Position numbers and translations under genes: made by a program | Part shown: positions 1-9,700 of the stretch, one piece after another | Numbering within the stretch: the stretch's first letter is position 1 | Layout of the letters: each line of letters starts with the position of its first letter | Notes under the pieces: model-generated | Told to the model about the DNA's origin: nothing | What the model saw: only the letters and a program-made list of their open reading frames with translations | Databases searched by the model: none | Assembly: GCF_014650715.1 (NCBI RefSeq) | Contig: NZ_BMVM01000002.1 | Coordinates: 1,040,484 to 1,104,483 of the forward strand | Direction: 5' to 3' | Length of the DNA stretch: 64,000 nucleotides | From: Streptomyces bluensis | GTDB taxonomy: Bacteria; Actinomycetota; Actinomycetes; Streptomycetales; Streptomycetaceae

Positions 1-1413
1 TGCGGTGCGTGCGGGTACGACCTGTCGGTGGTCCCCCCGCCGCCGAAGGACACCCCGACGATCACCATGAACGGGACGGCGCCTCCCCCGCCGCCCGCGG
101 CGGCGCCGGTGTGGCCGGTAGCCCCCGAGACCGGCGCCTCCGGCACTCCGGCACCGGTGCACCTGCCCGGCGACCTCCGGGGGGCGGACTCGGGCGGTTC
201 CGAAGCGCACGCCGAAGGGCCACAGTCGGGCGGAGCCGAGCCGCCCACCCGAGAGTCGCAGGTGAGCGGGGGCGCGCCGCACGGCGAGGCGCCGTCGCCG
301 GGTGGGGCCGAGCGTCCGGCGCGGGGCGTACGGTTCGACCGGCCTGCCGAGTCGGCCTCGTCCGCCGAGTCGCCTTCTTCGGCCTCGTCTGCCTCGCCTG
401 TCTCTGCCTCGTCTGCCTCCGACGCGGGCGACTACCACCTGGCCGCGCCCCAGCCCGTCGACCCCCGTACCGCGGACCTCTCGACACCGCCCGCGGGCAC
501 CAAGACCTGCGTGGCGTGCCGCGCGGGGCAGGTCGACCGGGACGGCTACTGCGAGAACTGCGGCCATGCCCAGCCCCGCGAACGCGACCACATGGAGAAG
601 GAGTTGGGCGCGGTGGCCGCGGTCAGCGACCGGGGGCTGCGCCACCACCGCAACGAGGACGCGTTCACGGTGTCCTCCACCGCCCTGCCCGACGGTTCGC
701 CCGCGGTCGTCGCGATCGTCTGCGACGGCGTGTCGTCCGCGACCCGTCCCGACGACGCCTCGCTCGCCGCGTCCCGCGCCGCGGGCGAGGCGCTGCTGGA
801 GACCCTGCCGCGCGGCACACACCCGCAGCAGGCCATGCACGACGCGATCGTGGCCGCCTCGAACGCCGTCAACTCCCTGGCCGAGGAACCCCGGACGGCC
901 CAGGAGCACGCCCCCCACCAGAACGCGCCCGCGTGCACGCTGGTCGGCGTCGTCGTCACCTCCACCCTGCTGATCGTCGGCTGGGTCGGCGACAGCCGCG
1001 CCTACTGGGTCCCCACGGACCGCAGCTCACCCCCGGCCCGGCTGACCGAGGACGACTCGTGGGCCGCGCAGATGGTGGCCGCGGGACTGATGAACGAGGC
1101 CGAGGCGTACGCCGACCATCGCGCCCACGCCATCACGGGCTGGCTCGGCGCCGACGCGTACGAACTGGAGCCGCACACCGCTGCCTTCAAACCGGACCGG
1201 CCGGGTGTGGTGGTGGTGTGCACCGACGGGCTGTGGAACTACGCGGAGACGGCCGAGGAGATGGCCGAGGTCGTACCCCTCGACGCCGCGCAACGCCCGC
1301 TGCACGCCGCCCAGGTTCTGGTCGGCCACGCCCTCGACGGCGGGGGCCACGACAACGTAACAGTGGCCGTCCTCCCGTTCCCGGCCCCGCCCCACGGGGC
1401 AGGATCGGCCTGA
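1..1413 (+). CDS. Zinc-ribbon PP2C-family Ser/Thr phosphatase (5' partial)
   Basis: This gene enters the window already open: codons 1-8 read CGACGYDL, the end of a zinc ribbon, so the true start lies upstream. A long Pro/Ala/Ser-rich linker follows, then a second zinc ribbon (CVAC...CENC, about residues 170-185 of the visible part). The rest is a PP2C domain: RHHRNEDAF, the metal-binding Asp in IVCDGVSS, GWVGDSRAYW, CTDGLWNY and the terminal GGHDNVTVAV. It should remove phosphate from Ser/Thr of partner proteins with Mn/Mg. The neighbours are a VWA protein and a zinc-ribbon FHA protein, which suggests one phosphorylation module. A Ser/Thr kinase just upstream would fit but is not visible. 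The PP2C call is secure; its substrate is unknown. Confidence 0.9.
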   Translation, partial: CGACGYDLSVVPPPPKDTPTITMNGTAPPPPPAAAPVWPVAPETGASGTPAPVHLPGDLRGADSGGSEAHAEGPQSGGAEPPTRESQVSGGAPHGEAPSPGGAERPARGVRFDRPAESASSAESPSSASSASPVSASSASDAGDYHLAAPQPVDPRTADLSTPPAGTKTCVACRAGQVDRDGYCENCGHAQPRERDHMEKELGAVAAVSDRGLRHHRNEDAFTVSSTALPDGSPAVVAIVCDGVSSATRPDDASLAASRAAGEALLETLPRGTHPQQAMHDAIVAASNAVNSLAEEPRTAQEHAPHQNAPACTLVGVVVTSTLLIVGWVGDSRAYWVPTDRSSPPARLTEDDSWAAQMVAAGLMNEAEAYADHRAHAITGWLGADAYELEPHTAAFKPDRPGVVVVCTDGLWNYAETAEEMAEVVPLDAAQRPLHAAQVLVGHALDGGGHDNVTVAVLPFPAPPHGAGSA

Positions 1414-1547
1414 GGGCGCTCGCGACGGCGCCGTCATGGCCGTGTGGGAACGGCCGGTGGAACGGATACGAGCAACCGGCAGACGGGGCCGGCCGGCTCG
1501 CTGGACGCAACGGTCGGGCGGTCGGCTCGACGGGCGTCCGACTCGAT

Positions 1548-1691
1548 GGACGGCCGGCTCAAGGGACGGCCGGCTCGCTGGACGGCCGGCTCAAGGGACG
1601 GCCGGCTCGCTGGACGGCCGGCTCAAGGGACGGCCGGCTCGCTGGACGGCCGGCTCAAGGGACGGCCGGCTCGCTGGACGGCCGGCTCGCT
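1548..1691. repeat. Nine 16-bp tandem units, two alternating versions
   Basis: The 16-bp unit ggacggccggctcRMK is repeated nine times without interruption. It alternates between an ending of caag and an ending of cgct, except that the last two units both end cgct. The array sits in the 424-bp gap between the phosphatase and VWA genes. Related acggccggt words occur around it (1450-1530, 1720-1760) and in the gap after the FHA gene (4850-4915), so it looks like a local family of intergenic repeats. It is too regular to be coding, and no spacers are present. Confidence 0.95.
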
Positions 1692-1837
1692 GGACGGAAC
1701 GGCCCGCCGATCGGCGGCACGCAGGGGAACGGCCGGTCGGCGGCGTCGGCCAACGGACCGGTGGGGACCGGCCCGTTCACGCAGCCACAGTCATCGGCCC
1801 ACGCGTCGTGGGGGCCTTGAGGGGGAGCAGAGAACGC

Positions 1838-3184
1838 ATGGCCAATTTCTCGAAGTCGAACGTGCCGCAGTTCTCGGTGGACGTGTACCAGAACGAGTAC
1901 CTGCCGGAGGGCGGCCGCGAGGTCAACGCCATCGTGACGGTGAGCTCGACCGGCGGCGGCACCATCGGCAGCGCCGTCGCCGCCCCGCACCTGTACGCGC
2001 CGGGGCAGGGCCCGTCCGCGGCCGTGGCGATCATGGTCGACTGTTCGGGCTCGATGGACTACCCGCCGACGAAGATGCGGGGGGCGCGGGACGCCACGGC
2101 CGCCGCGATCGACGCGTTGCGCGACGGTGTGCACTTCGCGGTGATCGGCGGCACGCACATCGCCAAGGAGGTCTACCCCGGCGACGGCCGGCTCGCCGTC
2201 GCCGACGCCACCACCCGCGACCAGGCCAAACAGGCCCTGCGCAAGCTGAGCGCGGGCGGCGGCACCGCGATCGGGACCTGGCTGAAGCTCGCCGACCGCC
2301 TGCTCGCCTCGGCGGACGCCGCCATACGGCACGGCATCCTCCTCACCGACGGCCGCAACGAGCACGAGTCCCCGGAGGACCTGCGCGCCGCCCTCGACGC
2401 GACCGCCGGACGCTTCACCTGTGACGCGCGGGGCGTGGGCACCGACTGGGAGGTGAAGGAGGTCACAGGGATCGCGTCCGCGCTGCTCGGCACCGCCGAC
2501 ATCGTCGCCGACCCGGCGGGCCTCTCGGCCGACTTCACACGGATGATGGAGACGGCCATGGGCAAGGAGGTCGCGGACGTGGCGCTGCGACTGTGGACAC
2601 CCGTGGGCACGGAGATCAAGTTCGTGAAGCAGGTGGCCCCCACGGTCGAGGAGCTGACCGAGCGCCGCACCGAGGCGGGCCCGCGCGCCGGGGACTACCC
2701 GACCGGTTCATGGGGTGACGAGTCGCGCGACTACCACGTGTGTGTGAAGGTGCCCGCCGCCGGCCTCGGCCAGGAGATGCTGGCCGCCCGCGTCTCGCTG
2801 GTGATCCCGCAACCCGACGGAACCGTCCACAACCTGGGCGCGCAGGGTCTCGTACGGGCCGTGTGGACGGACGACATGGCGGCCTCGACCTCCATCAATC
2901 CCCAGGTCGCGCACTACACGGGCCAGGCCGAACTGGCACAAGTCATCCAGCAGGGTCTGGATGCCCGCAAATCCGGGGACATCGACGGAGCAACGGCCAA
3001 GCTGGGCCGGGCCGTTCAACTCGCCGGCGAGTCGGGTAATGCCGATACTGCGAAACTGCTTGCGAAGGTGGTGGACGTCGTCGACGCAGCGGCAGGTACT
3101 GTGCGACTGAAGGCGAAGGTCGCGGTGACCGATGAGATGACTCTTGAGACACGGTCCACCAAAACCGTTCGCGTAAAGAAATAG
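1838..3184 (+). CDS. VWA-domain protein
   Basis: A 448-residue protein starting at ATG 1838, behind a strong gggggag ribosome site. Upstream reading in the same frame runs through the repeat array and is not credible. The MIDAS motif D-x-S-x-S is intact (DCSGSMDYP, D68/S70/S72), followed by TAIGTW and LTDGRNEHE, as expected for a metal-dependent VWA fold (about residues 60-240). The C-terminal half has beta-rich segments and an Ala-rich helical tail (TAKLGRAVQL). There is no signal peptide, so it is probably cytoplasmic. VWA proteins beside PP2C and FHA genes usually act as scaffolds in Ser/Thr phosphorylation circuits. That role is inferred from context. Confidence 0.88.
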   Translation: MANFSKSNVPQFSVDVYQNEYLPEGGREVNAIVTVSSTGGGTIGSAVAAPHLYAPGQGPSAAVAIMVDCSGSMDYPPTKMRGARDATAAAIDALRDGVHFAVIGGTHIAKEVYPGDGRLAVADATTRDQAKQALRKLSAGGGTAIGTWLKLADRLLASADAAIRHGILLTDGRNEHESPEDLRAALDATAGRFTCDARGVGTDWEVKEVTGIASALLGTADIVADPAGLSADFTRMMETAMGKEVADVALRLWTPVGTEIKFVKQVAPTVEELTERRTEAGPRAGDYPTGSWGDESRDYHVCVKVPAAGLGQEMLAARVSLVIPQPDGTVHNLGAQGLVRAVWTDDMAASTSINPQVAHYTGQAELAQVIQQGLDARKSGDIDGATAKLGRAVQLAGESGNADTAKLLAKVVDVVDAAAGTVRLKAKVAVTDEMTLETRSTKTVRVKK

Positions 3185-3289
3185 CGTTGCCGACCCCACT
3201 CCGGGGAGCGGACAAAACCAACCACACTGGCCCACAGCGGTCGAGAAAACCGGCCCGGACGGCCGGAAAGGAAAGGGGGACGCGCCGAC

Positions 3290-4843
3290 ATGCCGACCTG
3301 CCCGAACGGACACCAGTCGGGTTCCGACGACTGGTGCGAGGTCTGCGGTCACCGCATGGCCGGTGCCGTGCCCCCGCCACCTCCGCCCCCGCCGCCTGCC
3401 GCCGGCTACGGCTATCCGCCCCCCGGCTCACCTCCGCCCCCTCCCCCGCCTCCGGGCGCGGGCGGCCAGCCCGGGGGGCACCCGCATCCGTCCGCCGTGC
3501 CCGGCGGCGCACCCGAGCTCTGCCCGCAGTGCCGTACGCCCCGCGAGGGCGGCGCGCCCTTCTGCGAGCAGTGCCGGTGGAACTTCCTGACGAACACGGC
3601 CACCACATACACCCCGGCCGCGCCCCGGCCGTCCGGGCCGGGACCTGGGCCCGGTCCTGGTCCTGGTTCTGGTTCTGGACCGACGGGGCCCGGAGGACCC
3701 GCGGGGCCCGGCGGTCCCGCGCCGTTCGCGGGTCCTGGAGGTCCCGCGCCGTTCGCCAGCCCTGGAGGCCCCGCGCCATTTGCGGGTCCCGGCGGTCCCG
3801 GCGGCCCTGGAGCGCCCGCTGGGCACGGGGAGCAAGGTGGACCTGGCGGGCCCGGTGGGCCTGGTGGGCCTGGTGGGCCTGGTGGGCCGAACCCGGCGCT
3901 CCGGTTCCAGCAGCCGCCCGGGCCGGGGCCGGCCTTCGGCGGCGGTGACTCGTACGACTACCAGAGCTCGCGGCCCTCGCAGGTGAACCGGCCGGCGGAG
4001 CCCATCCCGCCGGGGCCGCCCTTCGCCAGCGGCCCTCCCGGGCCCGGGGGCCCCGGTGGACCCGGCCCCGGCGGACCCGGCGGACCTGCCGGCCCGGGTG
4101 GGCCCGGGGGTCCCGGAGGCTTCGGCGGTCCGGGTGCGGGTGGTGGTCCGGCGGCCGGTGGGCTGCCGCAGGCCTTCCAGCAGTCGGGGGCGCCCGCTCC
4201 GCCCACCTTCCCGGGCGGGACGGGACAGCCGGGTGCGCCGGCTCCGGCTGGGCCGGGCGGTCCCCAGCCGGGCGGCCCGTCCTTCGGTGGCGGGAAGGAC
4301 GACTGGGTGATCTCCCCGCCGTCGTCCGGTCCCGGTGCGCCTCCCTCACCCGGTGGACCGGGGGCACCCGGTGGGTACGGATACCCGCAGCCGGGAGCCA
4401 CCCAGGCCCCGCCCGCTCCGGCGTACCCGCAGCAGCCGGCCACCTGGACGGCGACGATCGGCCCGGACCGCGACTACTTCATGTCGATGATGCAGCGTTC
4501 CGGCCCCGAGGCCGCTGGACTCAACCTGCCCGCGTACTCCCCGGAGCAGCAGCGCACCCTCGTCGGCAACCAGATGACCATCGGCCGTCGCCGTCACTCC
4601 ACCGGCGACACCCCCGACATCGATCTGTCGGTGCCGCCGGAGGACCCGGGTGTCTCGCACCAGCACGCGGTCCTGGTCCAGCAGCCGGACGGCAGTTGGG
4701 CGGTCGTCGACCAGAACTCCACGAACGGCACCACGGTCAACGGCTCCGAGGAGCCCATCCAGCCGTTCGTGCCGATCCCCCTGCAGGACGGGGACCGGGT
4801 ACACGTGGGGGCTTGGACGACGATCACCGTCCGGCGAGGCTGA
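3290..4843 (+). CDS. Zinc-ribbon, Pro/Gly-rich, FHA-domain protein
   Basis: A 517-residue protein with ATG at 3290 and ribosome site gaaaggggg. It has two N-terminal zinc ribbons (CPNGHQ...CEVCGH near residues 3-21; CPQC...CEQC near 81-98). About 300 residues of Pro/Gly low complexity follow, full of GGPGGPGGP runs. An FHA domain closes the protein (about 420-517) with MTIGRRRHS, the phosphothreonine-pocket stretch GVSHQHAVL and [13 protein letters not shown] domains bind phosphothreonine peptides, so this is the likely reader of the kinase/phosphatase module upstream. The zinc ribbons are shared with the PP2C gene, which ties the two together. The low-complexity linker is encoded by near-repetitive DNA and may vary in length between strains. 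Confidence 0.9.
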   Translation: MPTCPNGHQSGSDDWCEVCGHRMAGAVPPPPPPPPPAAGYGYPPPGSPPPPPPPPGAGGQPGGHPHPSAVPGGAPELCPQCRTPREGGAPFCEQCRWNFLTNTATTYTPAAPRPSGPGPGPGPGPGSGSGPTGPGGPAGPGGPAPFAGPGGPAPFASPGGPAPFAGPGGPGGPGAPAGHGEQGGPGGPGGPGGPGGPGGPNPALRFQQPPGPGPAFGGGDSYDYQSSRPSQVNRPAEPIPPGPPFASGPPGPGGPGGPGPGGPGGPAGPGGPGGPGGFGGPGAGGGPAAGGLPQAFQQSGAPAPPTFPGGTGQPGAPAPAGPGGPQPGGPSFGGGKDDWVISPPSSGPGAPPSPGGPGAPGGYGYPQPGATQAPPAPAYPQQPATWTATIGPDRDYFMSMMQRSGPEAAGLNLPAYSPEQQRTLVGNQMTIGRRRHSTGDTPDIDLSVPPEDPGVSHQHAVLVQQPDGSWAVVDQNSTNGTTVNGSEEPIQPFVPIPLQDGDRVHVGAWTTITVRRG

Positions 4844-4911
4844 CCACACGGCCGGGCGCGAACGGCCGGTCCACGGACGATCGGCTCACGAACGGCCGGT
4901 TCAGGGACGGC

Positions 4912-5928
4912 TCACGGGAGGGGCCACGCGTACGGCCCCTCCGGGTCGTCCAGCCACGCCCATGCACGGTCGGCGCTGATCGTGATCCCGTACCGGTCAC
5001 GCGTCGGGTGCCCTTCGCGGTCCCACAGCGCGAGCGCCTCGTGCGGGTCGAGGCTGCCCGCCGTCAGGGCCAGCAGGAACCCGAAGAGCTCGTGGCCCCT
5101 GGCCCGGCGCGGCAGCCCACCCAGATGGGGATGCGGCCGCGCGGGCCCTCCCCCGTCGCCGCGCAGCGGCACGAAGTACGCGGGCGTGTGCAGGAAACGC
5201 CCCTCGGCGTACTCGGCGTCCCGTACCCGCAGCCGGACCAGACCCGTGGCCAGCGGCGTCAGGATGCGGGCGTCGGGCGCGCACTGAGCGAGCCAGGGGC
5301 GCGGGATCGAGGACAGTGTGCAGGTCGCGATGATCCGGTCGTACGGGGCGCGTTGGGGCATCCCGCGCGCGCCGTCGCCCGTGACGACGGTCGGGTGGAA
5401 CCCGGCGGCGGCCAGATGCCTGCGTGCCCCCTCGGTGATGTCGGGGTCCAGGTCGACCGTGGTGACCAGGTCGTCCCCGAGGCGGTATGCGAGCAGGGCC
5501 GCGTTGTAGCCGGTGCCGGCGCCGATCTCCAGCACGCGGTTGCCGTCCTCCACCTCCAGTTCGGTCAGCATGTTCGCCATCAGCGAGGGTTGGCTGCTGG
5601 AGGAGATCAACTCACCGTCGCGCAGACGTGTGGCGAGCGGGACGTCGGTGTACGCGCCGCGCAGCCAGCGCTCGCGTCGTCTCGGGTCACGCTCCTCGCC
5701 CCAGAGCCGCTCGTAGCCGCCCCCGCCCGGACTCCCGGCTCCCGAGGAGGGGGCGGGCCCACCTCCCACGTAGTAGTACGGCACGAAGAGGTGGCGCGGA
5801 ACCGCCTCGAACGCCTCCCGCCACACCGGATCGGCGTCCCAGGCTCCGCCGGCCGCGATCTCGCGGACCAGGGCCGCCCTGGCCTCCGCGGCGAGGTCAT
5901 GGTCCCGATCGACCGCATGTGTGCCCAT
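4912..5928 (-). CDS. Protein-L-isoaspartate O-methyltransferase-like protein
   Basis: A 338-residue protein if it starts at ATG 5928 (MGTHAVDRDHD). A GTG at 5970 would add 14 residues; neither has a clear ribosome site. The fold is PCMT-like: FEAVPRHLFVP near the N-terminus, SSQPSLMANML, the SAM-binding motif VLEIGAGTGYNAALL and TVDLDP, then GARGMPQRAPYDRI. PCMT repairs isoaspartyl sites using SAM. Actinobacterial relatives of this length carry a C-terminal extension (here WAWLDDPEGPYAW) and some modify peptides, so the substrate is open. It is convergent with the FHA gene and followed by no obvious terminator. Family assignment is firm, role less so. Confidence 0.85.
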   Translation of the reverse strand: MGTHAVDRDHDLAAEARAALVREIAAGGAWDADPVWREAFEAVPRHLFVPYYYVGGGPAPSSGAGSPGGGGYERLWGEERDPRRRERWLRGAYTDVPLATRLRDGELISSSSQPSLMANMLTELEVEDGNRVLEIGAGTGYNAALLAYRLGDDLVTTVDLDPDITEGARRHLAAAGFHPTVVTGDGARGMPQRAPYDRIIATCTLSSIPRPWLAQCAPDARILTPLATGLVRLRVRDAEYAEGRFLHTPAYFVPLRGDGGGPARPHPHLGGLPRRARGHELFGFLLALTAGSLDPHEALALWDREGHPTRDRYGITISADRAWAWLDDPEGPYAWPLP

Positions 5929-5990
5929 ATACACACTGTGCTGTGCGATCGGCACCGAGGCGAGCACCACGACGGGCTGACCCGGAACCA

Positions 5991-6050
5991 GCTCGTCCAG
6001 AATCCCCTCGTCCGGAGTCGGCTCGTCCAGAATCCCCTCGTCCGGAGTCG
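5991..6050. repeat. Two perfect 30-bp direct repeats plus a partial third
   Basis: Two identical 30-bp units beginning gctcgtccag lie head to tail at 5991-6020 and 6021-6050. A degenerate partial copy runs to about 6070. They lie just upstream of the methyltransferase start and opposite the globin, in the divergent promoter gap. Confidence 0.95.
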
Positions 6051-6070
6051 GCTAGTCCGGAGTCGGCTCG

Positions 6071-6140
6071 TTCTTGATCGACGACAGGTGCGCTCTTGAT
6101 CGACGACCGGTGCCGCTCTTGATCGCCGATCGGTGCGGTC
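6071..6140. repeat. Three degenerate 23-bp repeats
   Basis: Three copies of a unit built on tcttgatcgacgaccggtg follow the 30-bp repeats, each with one to three differences. They fall 45-115 bp upstream of the globin start and could overlap its promoter. No recognised operator is evident. Confidence 0.75.
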
Positions 6141-6184
6141 CTAGGCCTTGAGCCCTCCGTCCCCCCGTCTGAGACCATGGGTGC

Positions 6185-6589
6185 GTGAATGAGATTCGGC
6201 GCGGCACGCTTCAGGAGCAGACCTTCTACGAGCAGGTCGGCGGCGAGGAGACCTTCCGGCGGCTTGTGCACCGCTTCTACGAGGGCGTCGCCGAGGACCC
6301 GCTGCTGCGACCCATGTACCCGGAGGAGGACCTGGGCCCGGCCGAGGAGCGCCTCACGCTGTTCCTCATCCAGTACTGGGGCGGCCCCACCACATACAGC
6401 GAGAACCGTGGGCATCCCCGCCTGCGGATGCGCCACGCCCCGTTCACCGTCGACCGGGCCGCACACGACGCCTGGCTGAAGCACATGCGGGTGGCCGTCG
6501 ACGAGCTCGGTCTCTCCGAGGAGCACGAGCGCACGCTGTGGAACTACCTGACGTACGCGGCGGCTTCGATGGTGAACACCGCGGGCTGA
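6185..6589 (+). CDS. glbO: Group II truncated hemoglobin
   Basis: A 134-residue heme protein starting at GTG 6185. It shows the trHbII pattern: FYEQVGGEETFRRLVHRFYE, then DPLLRPMYPEEDL. The proximal histidine is in RMRHAPF, and the group II Trp(G8) is in DAWLKHM. Length matches the family. It should bind oxygen or NO reversibly and act in O2/NO handling or electron transfer in the cytoplasm. It is a single gene, divergent from the methyltransferase across a repeat-filled gap and followed by the large permease after about 170 bp. Assignment is strong. Confidence 0.93.
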   Translation: MNEIRRGTLQEQTFYEQVGGEETFRRLVHRFYEGVAEDPLLRPMYPEEDLGPAEERLTLFLIQYWGGPTTYSENRGHPRLRMRHAPFTVDRAAHDAWLKHMRVAVDELGLSEEHERTLWNYLTYAAASMVNTAG

Positions 6590-6760
6590 GGCCGGTTCGC
6601 CCCCTCGCAGGGCGCGCATTCCGGTCGCGCGGCACCGAATTCCGGTCACGATCCGGTCAAGTCCGGCCTACAGGCGCTTACCGGCTGTCCCCACCGTCTG
6701 ACAGCATCACCCGGAGGTCTCCGGTCGTCCCGGAGCCGGGGGCGGCTGACGGGGGGCCGG

Positions 6761-9700
6761 GTGACGGGGTTTGTGTTTCTGCGCGTGCGAGCGCACCGGC
6801 TGCTGCTCGCCGCCGCACTGCTCACCGTCCTGCTGACCACGGCCGTGCCGACGACCCTCACCGCGTACTCGGGCGCGATCGGCGACGCGGCCCTGCGCCA
6901 CTGGCTCGCCGCCCCCGAGAACGCCGTCGGCACCTCCCTGATCGTCAAGGCGGACACCCCGTCCACGGACCGGCGCGCCACCGCCGACCGTGCCGTGCGG
7001 GAGGGCGCTCGACGGACCTTCGACGGCATGCCGGTGACCGTGCGCACGCTCGTGCGGTCCGGCCCGTACGCCCTCCCCCGCTCCCTCCAGCCACCCTCCG
7101 CCCGGTCCGGTAACCCCGATCTCACCCATTTCGCGGCTCTGGACCGCACCCAGGTGCGGGTCACCGAGGGACGGCTGCCACGCGGTGGCGGCAGCGCCAT
7201 CGAGGTGGCCCTGCCGCGGGCCGCCGCCGAGCCGCTCGGGCTGAAGCCGGGCGCTCGCCTCACCCTCACCGACCGCTTCGACGGCCCCGACGTACGCGTC
7301 CTGATCACCGGCCTGTACCGGCCCGAACGGATCACCGCCCCGTACTGGCAGGTTGACGACCTCCGCGGCCGAGGGGTCCACAAGCTCTCCTTCACGACGT
7401 ACGGCCCCCTGCTCACCGATCCGTCCGTACTCGCCGGCGGCCGGGTGAGCACGGGAGAGTCCGCCTGGCTCGTCTCCGCCGAGTTCGCCACGCTGACGAC
7501 GGACCGGATCGGCGCGCTGCGGCAGGCGGCCCGTGACGGCACGGCCGCGTTGGGCGCGTCCGACGCGCTGAGCGGCACCACGGCCGCGACGACCTCGCTG
7601 CCGGAGACGCTGGACGACATCGAACGCTCCCTCCTCGTCTCCCGTTCGACCCTGCTGATCGTGGCCCTGCTGATCGCCCTCCTCGCGGGGTACGCGCTGT
7701 TCCTCGTGGCCCGGCTGCTGAGCGCCGAACGGGCGGGCGAGACGCGGCTGCTCAGGGCGCGCGGCGGCTCGCCCCGCCGGATCGCGGGGCTCGCCGCGCT
7801 GGAGGCGCTGCTGCTCGCGCTGCCCGCGGCGGTCTGCGCTCCGCTGCTCGCCGGGCCGTTGACGCGGCTGCTCGCCGAGCAGGGGGCGCTGGCGCGGATC
7901 GGGCTGCGCATCGACACCTCCGGCGGGCGCGCGGAGGTGTGGCTGGTCGCGGCGGCGGTGGCACTGGGGTGCGCGCTCGCGGTGACGGTGCCGGCGCTGG
8001 CCTCCGGGTCCTTCACCGTGCGGCGGGCCCGTGCCCTGCCCGCCCCGGTGCGCGCCGGGGCCGACGTCGGGCTGCTGGTCGTCGCCGGGGTCGCGTACTG
8101 GCAGTTGGACCGCCGGAACACCGGTGCCCTGTCCGGCGGCGCCGGGGGTGGCACTGTCGGCTCCCTCGGCATCGACCCGCTGCTGGTCACGGCCCCCGCC
8201 CTGGCCCTGCTCGCCGGCACCGTCCTCACCCTGCGACTGCTGCCGCTCGTGGCGCGGCTCGCCGAGCGCCGTGCTGCGGTCGGCCGGGGCCTGCCGAGCG
8301 CCCTGGCCGGCTGGCAGTTCAGCCGCCGCCCGTCGCGCGGCGCCGGCCCGGTGCTGCTCCTCGTCCTCACGGTCGCCCTGGGGATGCTGGCGATCGGCGA
8401 GGGCGCCTCCTGGAACCGCTCGCAGGACGACCAGGCGGACTTCCGCGCCGGTACGGACGTCCGTGTCCTCGCGGGCGGCGCGAACGGCCTCGGCGGCTTC
8501 GGGCGCTACGCGGACATCGACGGAGTACGGGCATCCACACCGGCCGTCCGTACGGCGCTGCCGTTGTCCGGCGGCCGGACAGCGACCGTTGTGGCCCTGG
8601 ACACGACCTCGGCGGCCGACGGACTGCTGCTCCGGCGTGACCTGGCCTCCGAGCCGGTAGGGCCCCTCCTGGCGGGTCTTCCGCCGAAGGGGAGGACGGA
8701 GGGCCCTCGACTGCCCCCGGGGGCGACGGAGCTCCGCATGGCGCTGCGGCTGAGCAGCGACCGGGACGGCGGCGACCCGGCGGACACCGACAGGGGCGGC
8801 GATAGCGCCGAAGCCGATGTGACGGTCACTCTCCAGGACCGCTACGGCGTGCCGTACCCGGTGCCCGCCGGCCGACTGGCCGTCGACGGACGGCTCCACG
8901 TGCTCGCCCTGGACCTCGCCCGCGCGGCGGACGCCCCGACGGGCCGGGCGGCCGGGCACCTGACACTGACCGGCGTGGGGCTGACCATGGAGCAACCGGT
9001 CGGCGGCGCCGAGCAACACCGCCTGACCCTGGAGAAGGTGAGCGCCGTCCGCGCCGACGGGACGGAAAGACCGCTGCCGACGGCCACCTCCTGGACGGTC
9101 ACGTCGCGCTCCGGCAGCACGTCGCCGTCCCCGGACGGCTCCACATTCCCGACGACCCCGCGTGTGGAGGAGTCGCCACCGGGCTCCCTCGTGGTCCGCT
9201 ACAGCACCGGGTACGTGCCCCGTGAACGCTCCTGGAAGCCCGAGTCGTTCACGGTCCGCCTCCGGGTGACCCAGCCCGCGGCGTCCGAGGTGACGGGCGT
9301 CGCCACCGACCGGTTCCTCGCGTCGGCCGGGCTCTCCGGAACCGGGCGGCGGATGGACGTCAGGTTCGGGGACTCGACGGTGCCGGTACGGATCGTGCGG
9401 AGCGTACGGGCACTGCCGACGACCGCGGAGGGCGGCGACGGCGACGGCGGTGCGCTGCTGATCGATCTCCGGTCCGTGAACCGTGTGCTGGAGGCCCGGG
9501 ACGGCCAGGCCGCCGAGCCCACCGAGTGGTGGCTGCGGACGGCGCCGGGCGCGGCCGGGCAGGTGGCCGCGCAGCTGCGGGCGCGTCCCGATGTCGAGCC
9601 GTCGCAGGTCGTCGTACGGGACGAGGTCGCGGACCGGTTGCGGGACGATCCGTTCGGGGCGGGTCCCACGGCCGCGTTCGCCGCGGTGGCGGTAGCCGCG

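Noticed and set aside
1548..1691. Repeat array considered as a CRISPR
   Set aside because: Units are contiguous 16-mers with no spacers and no cas genes nearby.
1436..1837. In-frame upstream extension of the VWA protein through the repeats
   Set aside because: It would encode an Arg/Gly repeat of 134 residues with no start signal, while ATG 1838 has a strong ribosome site.
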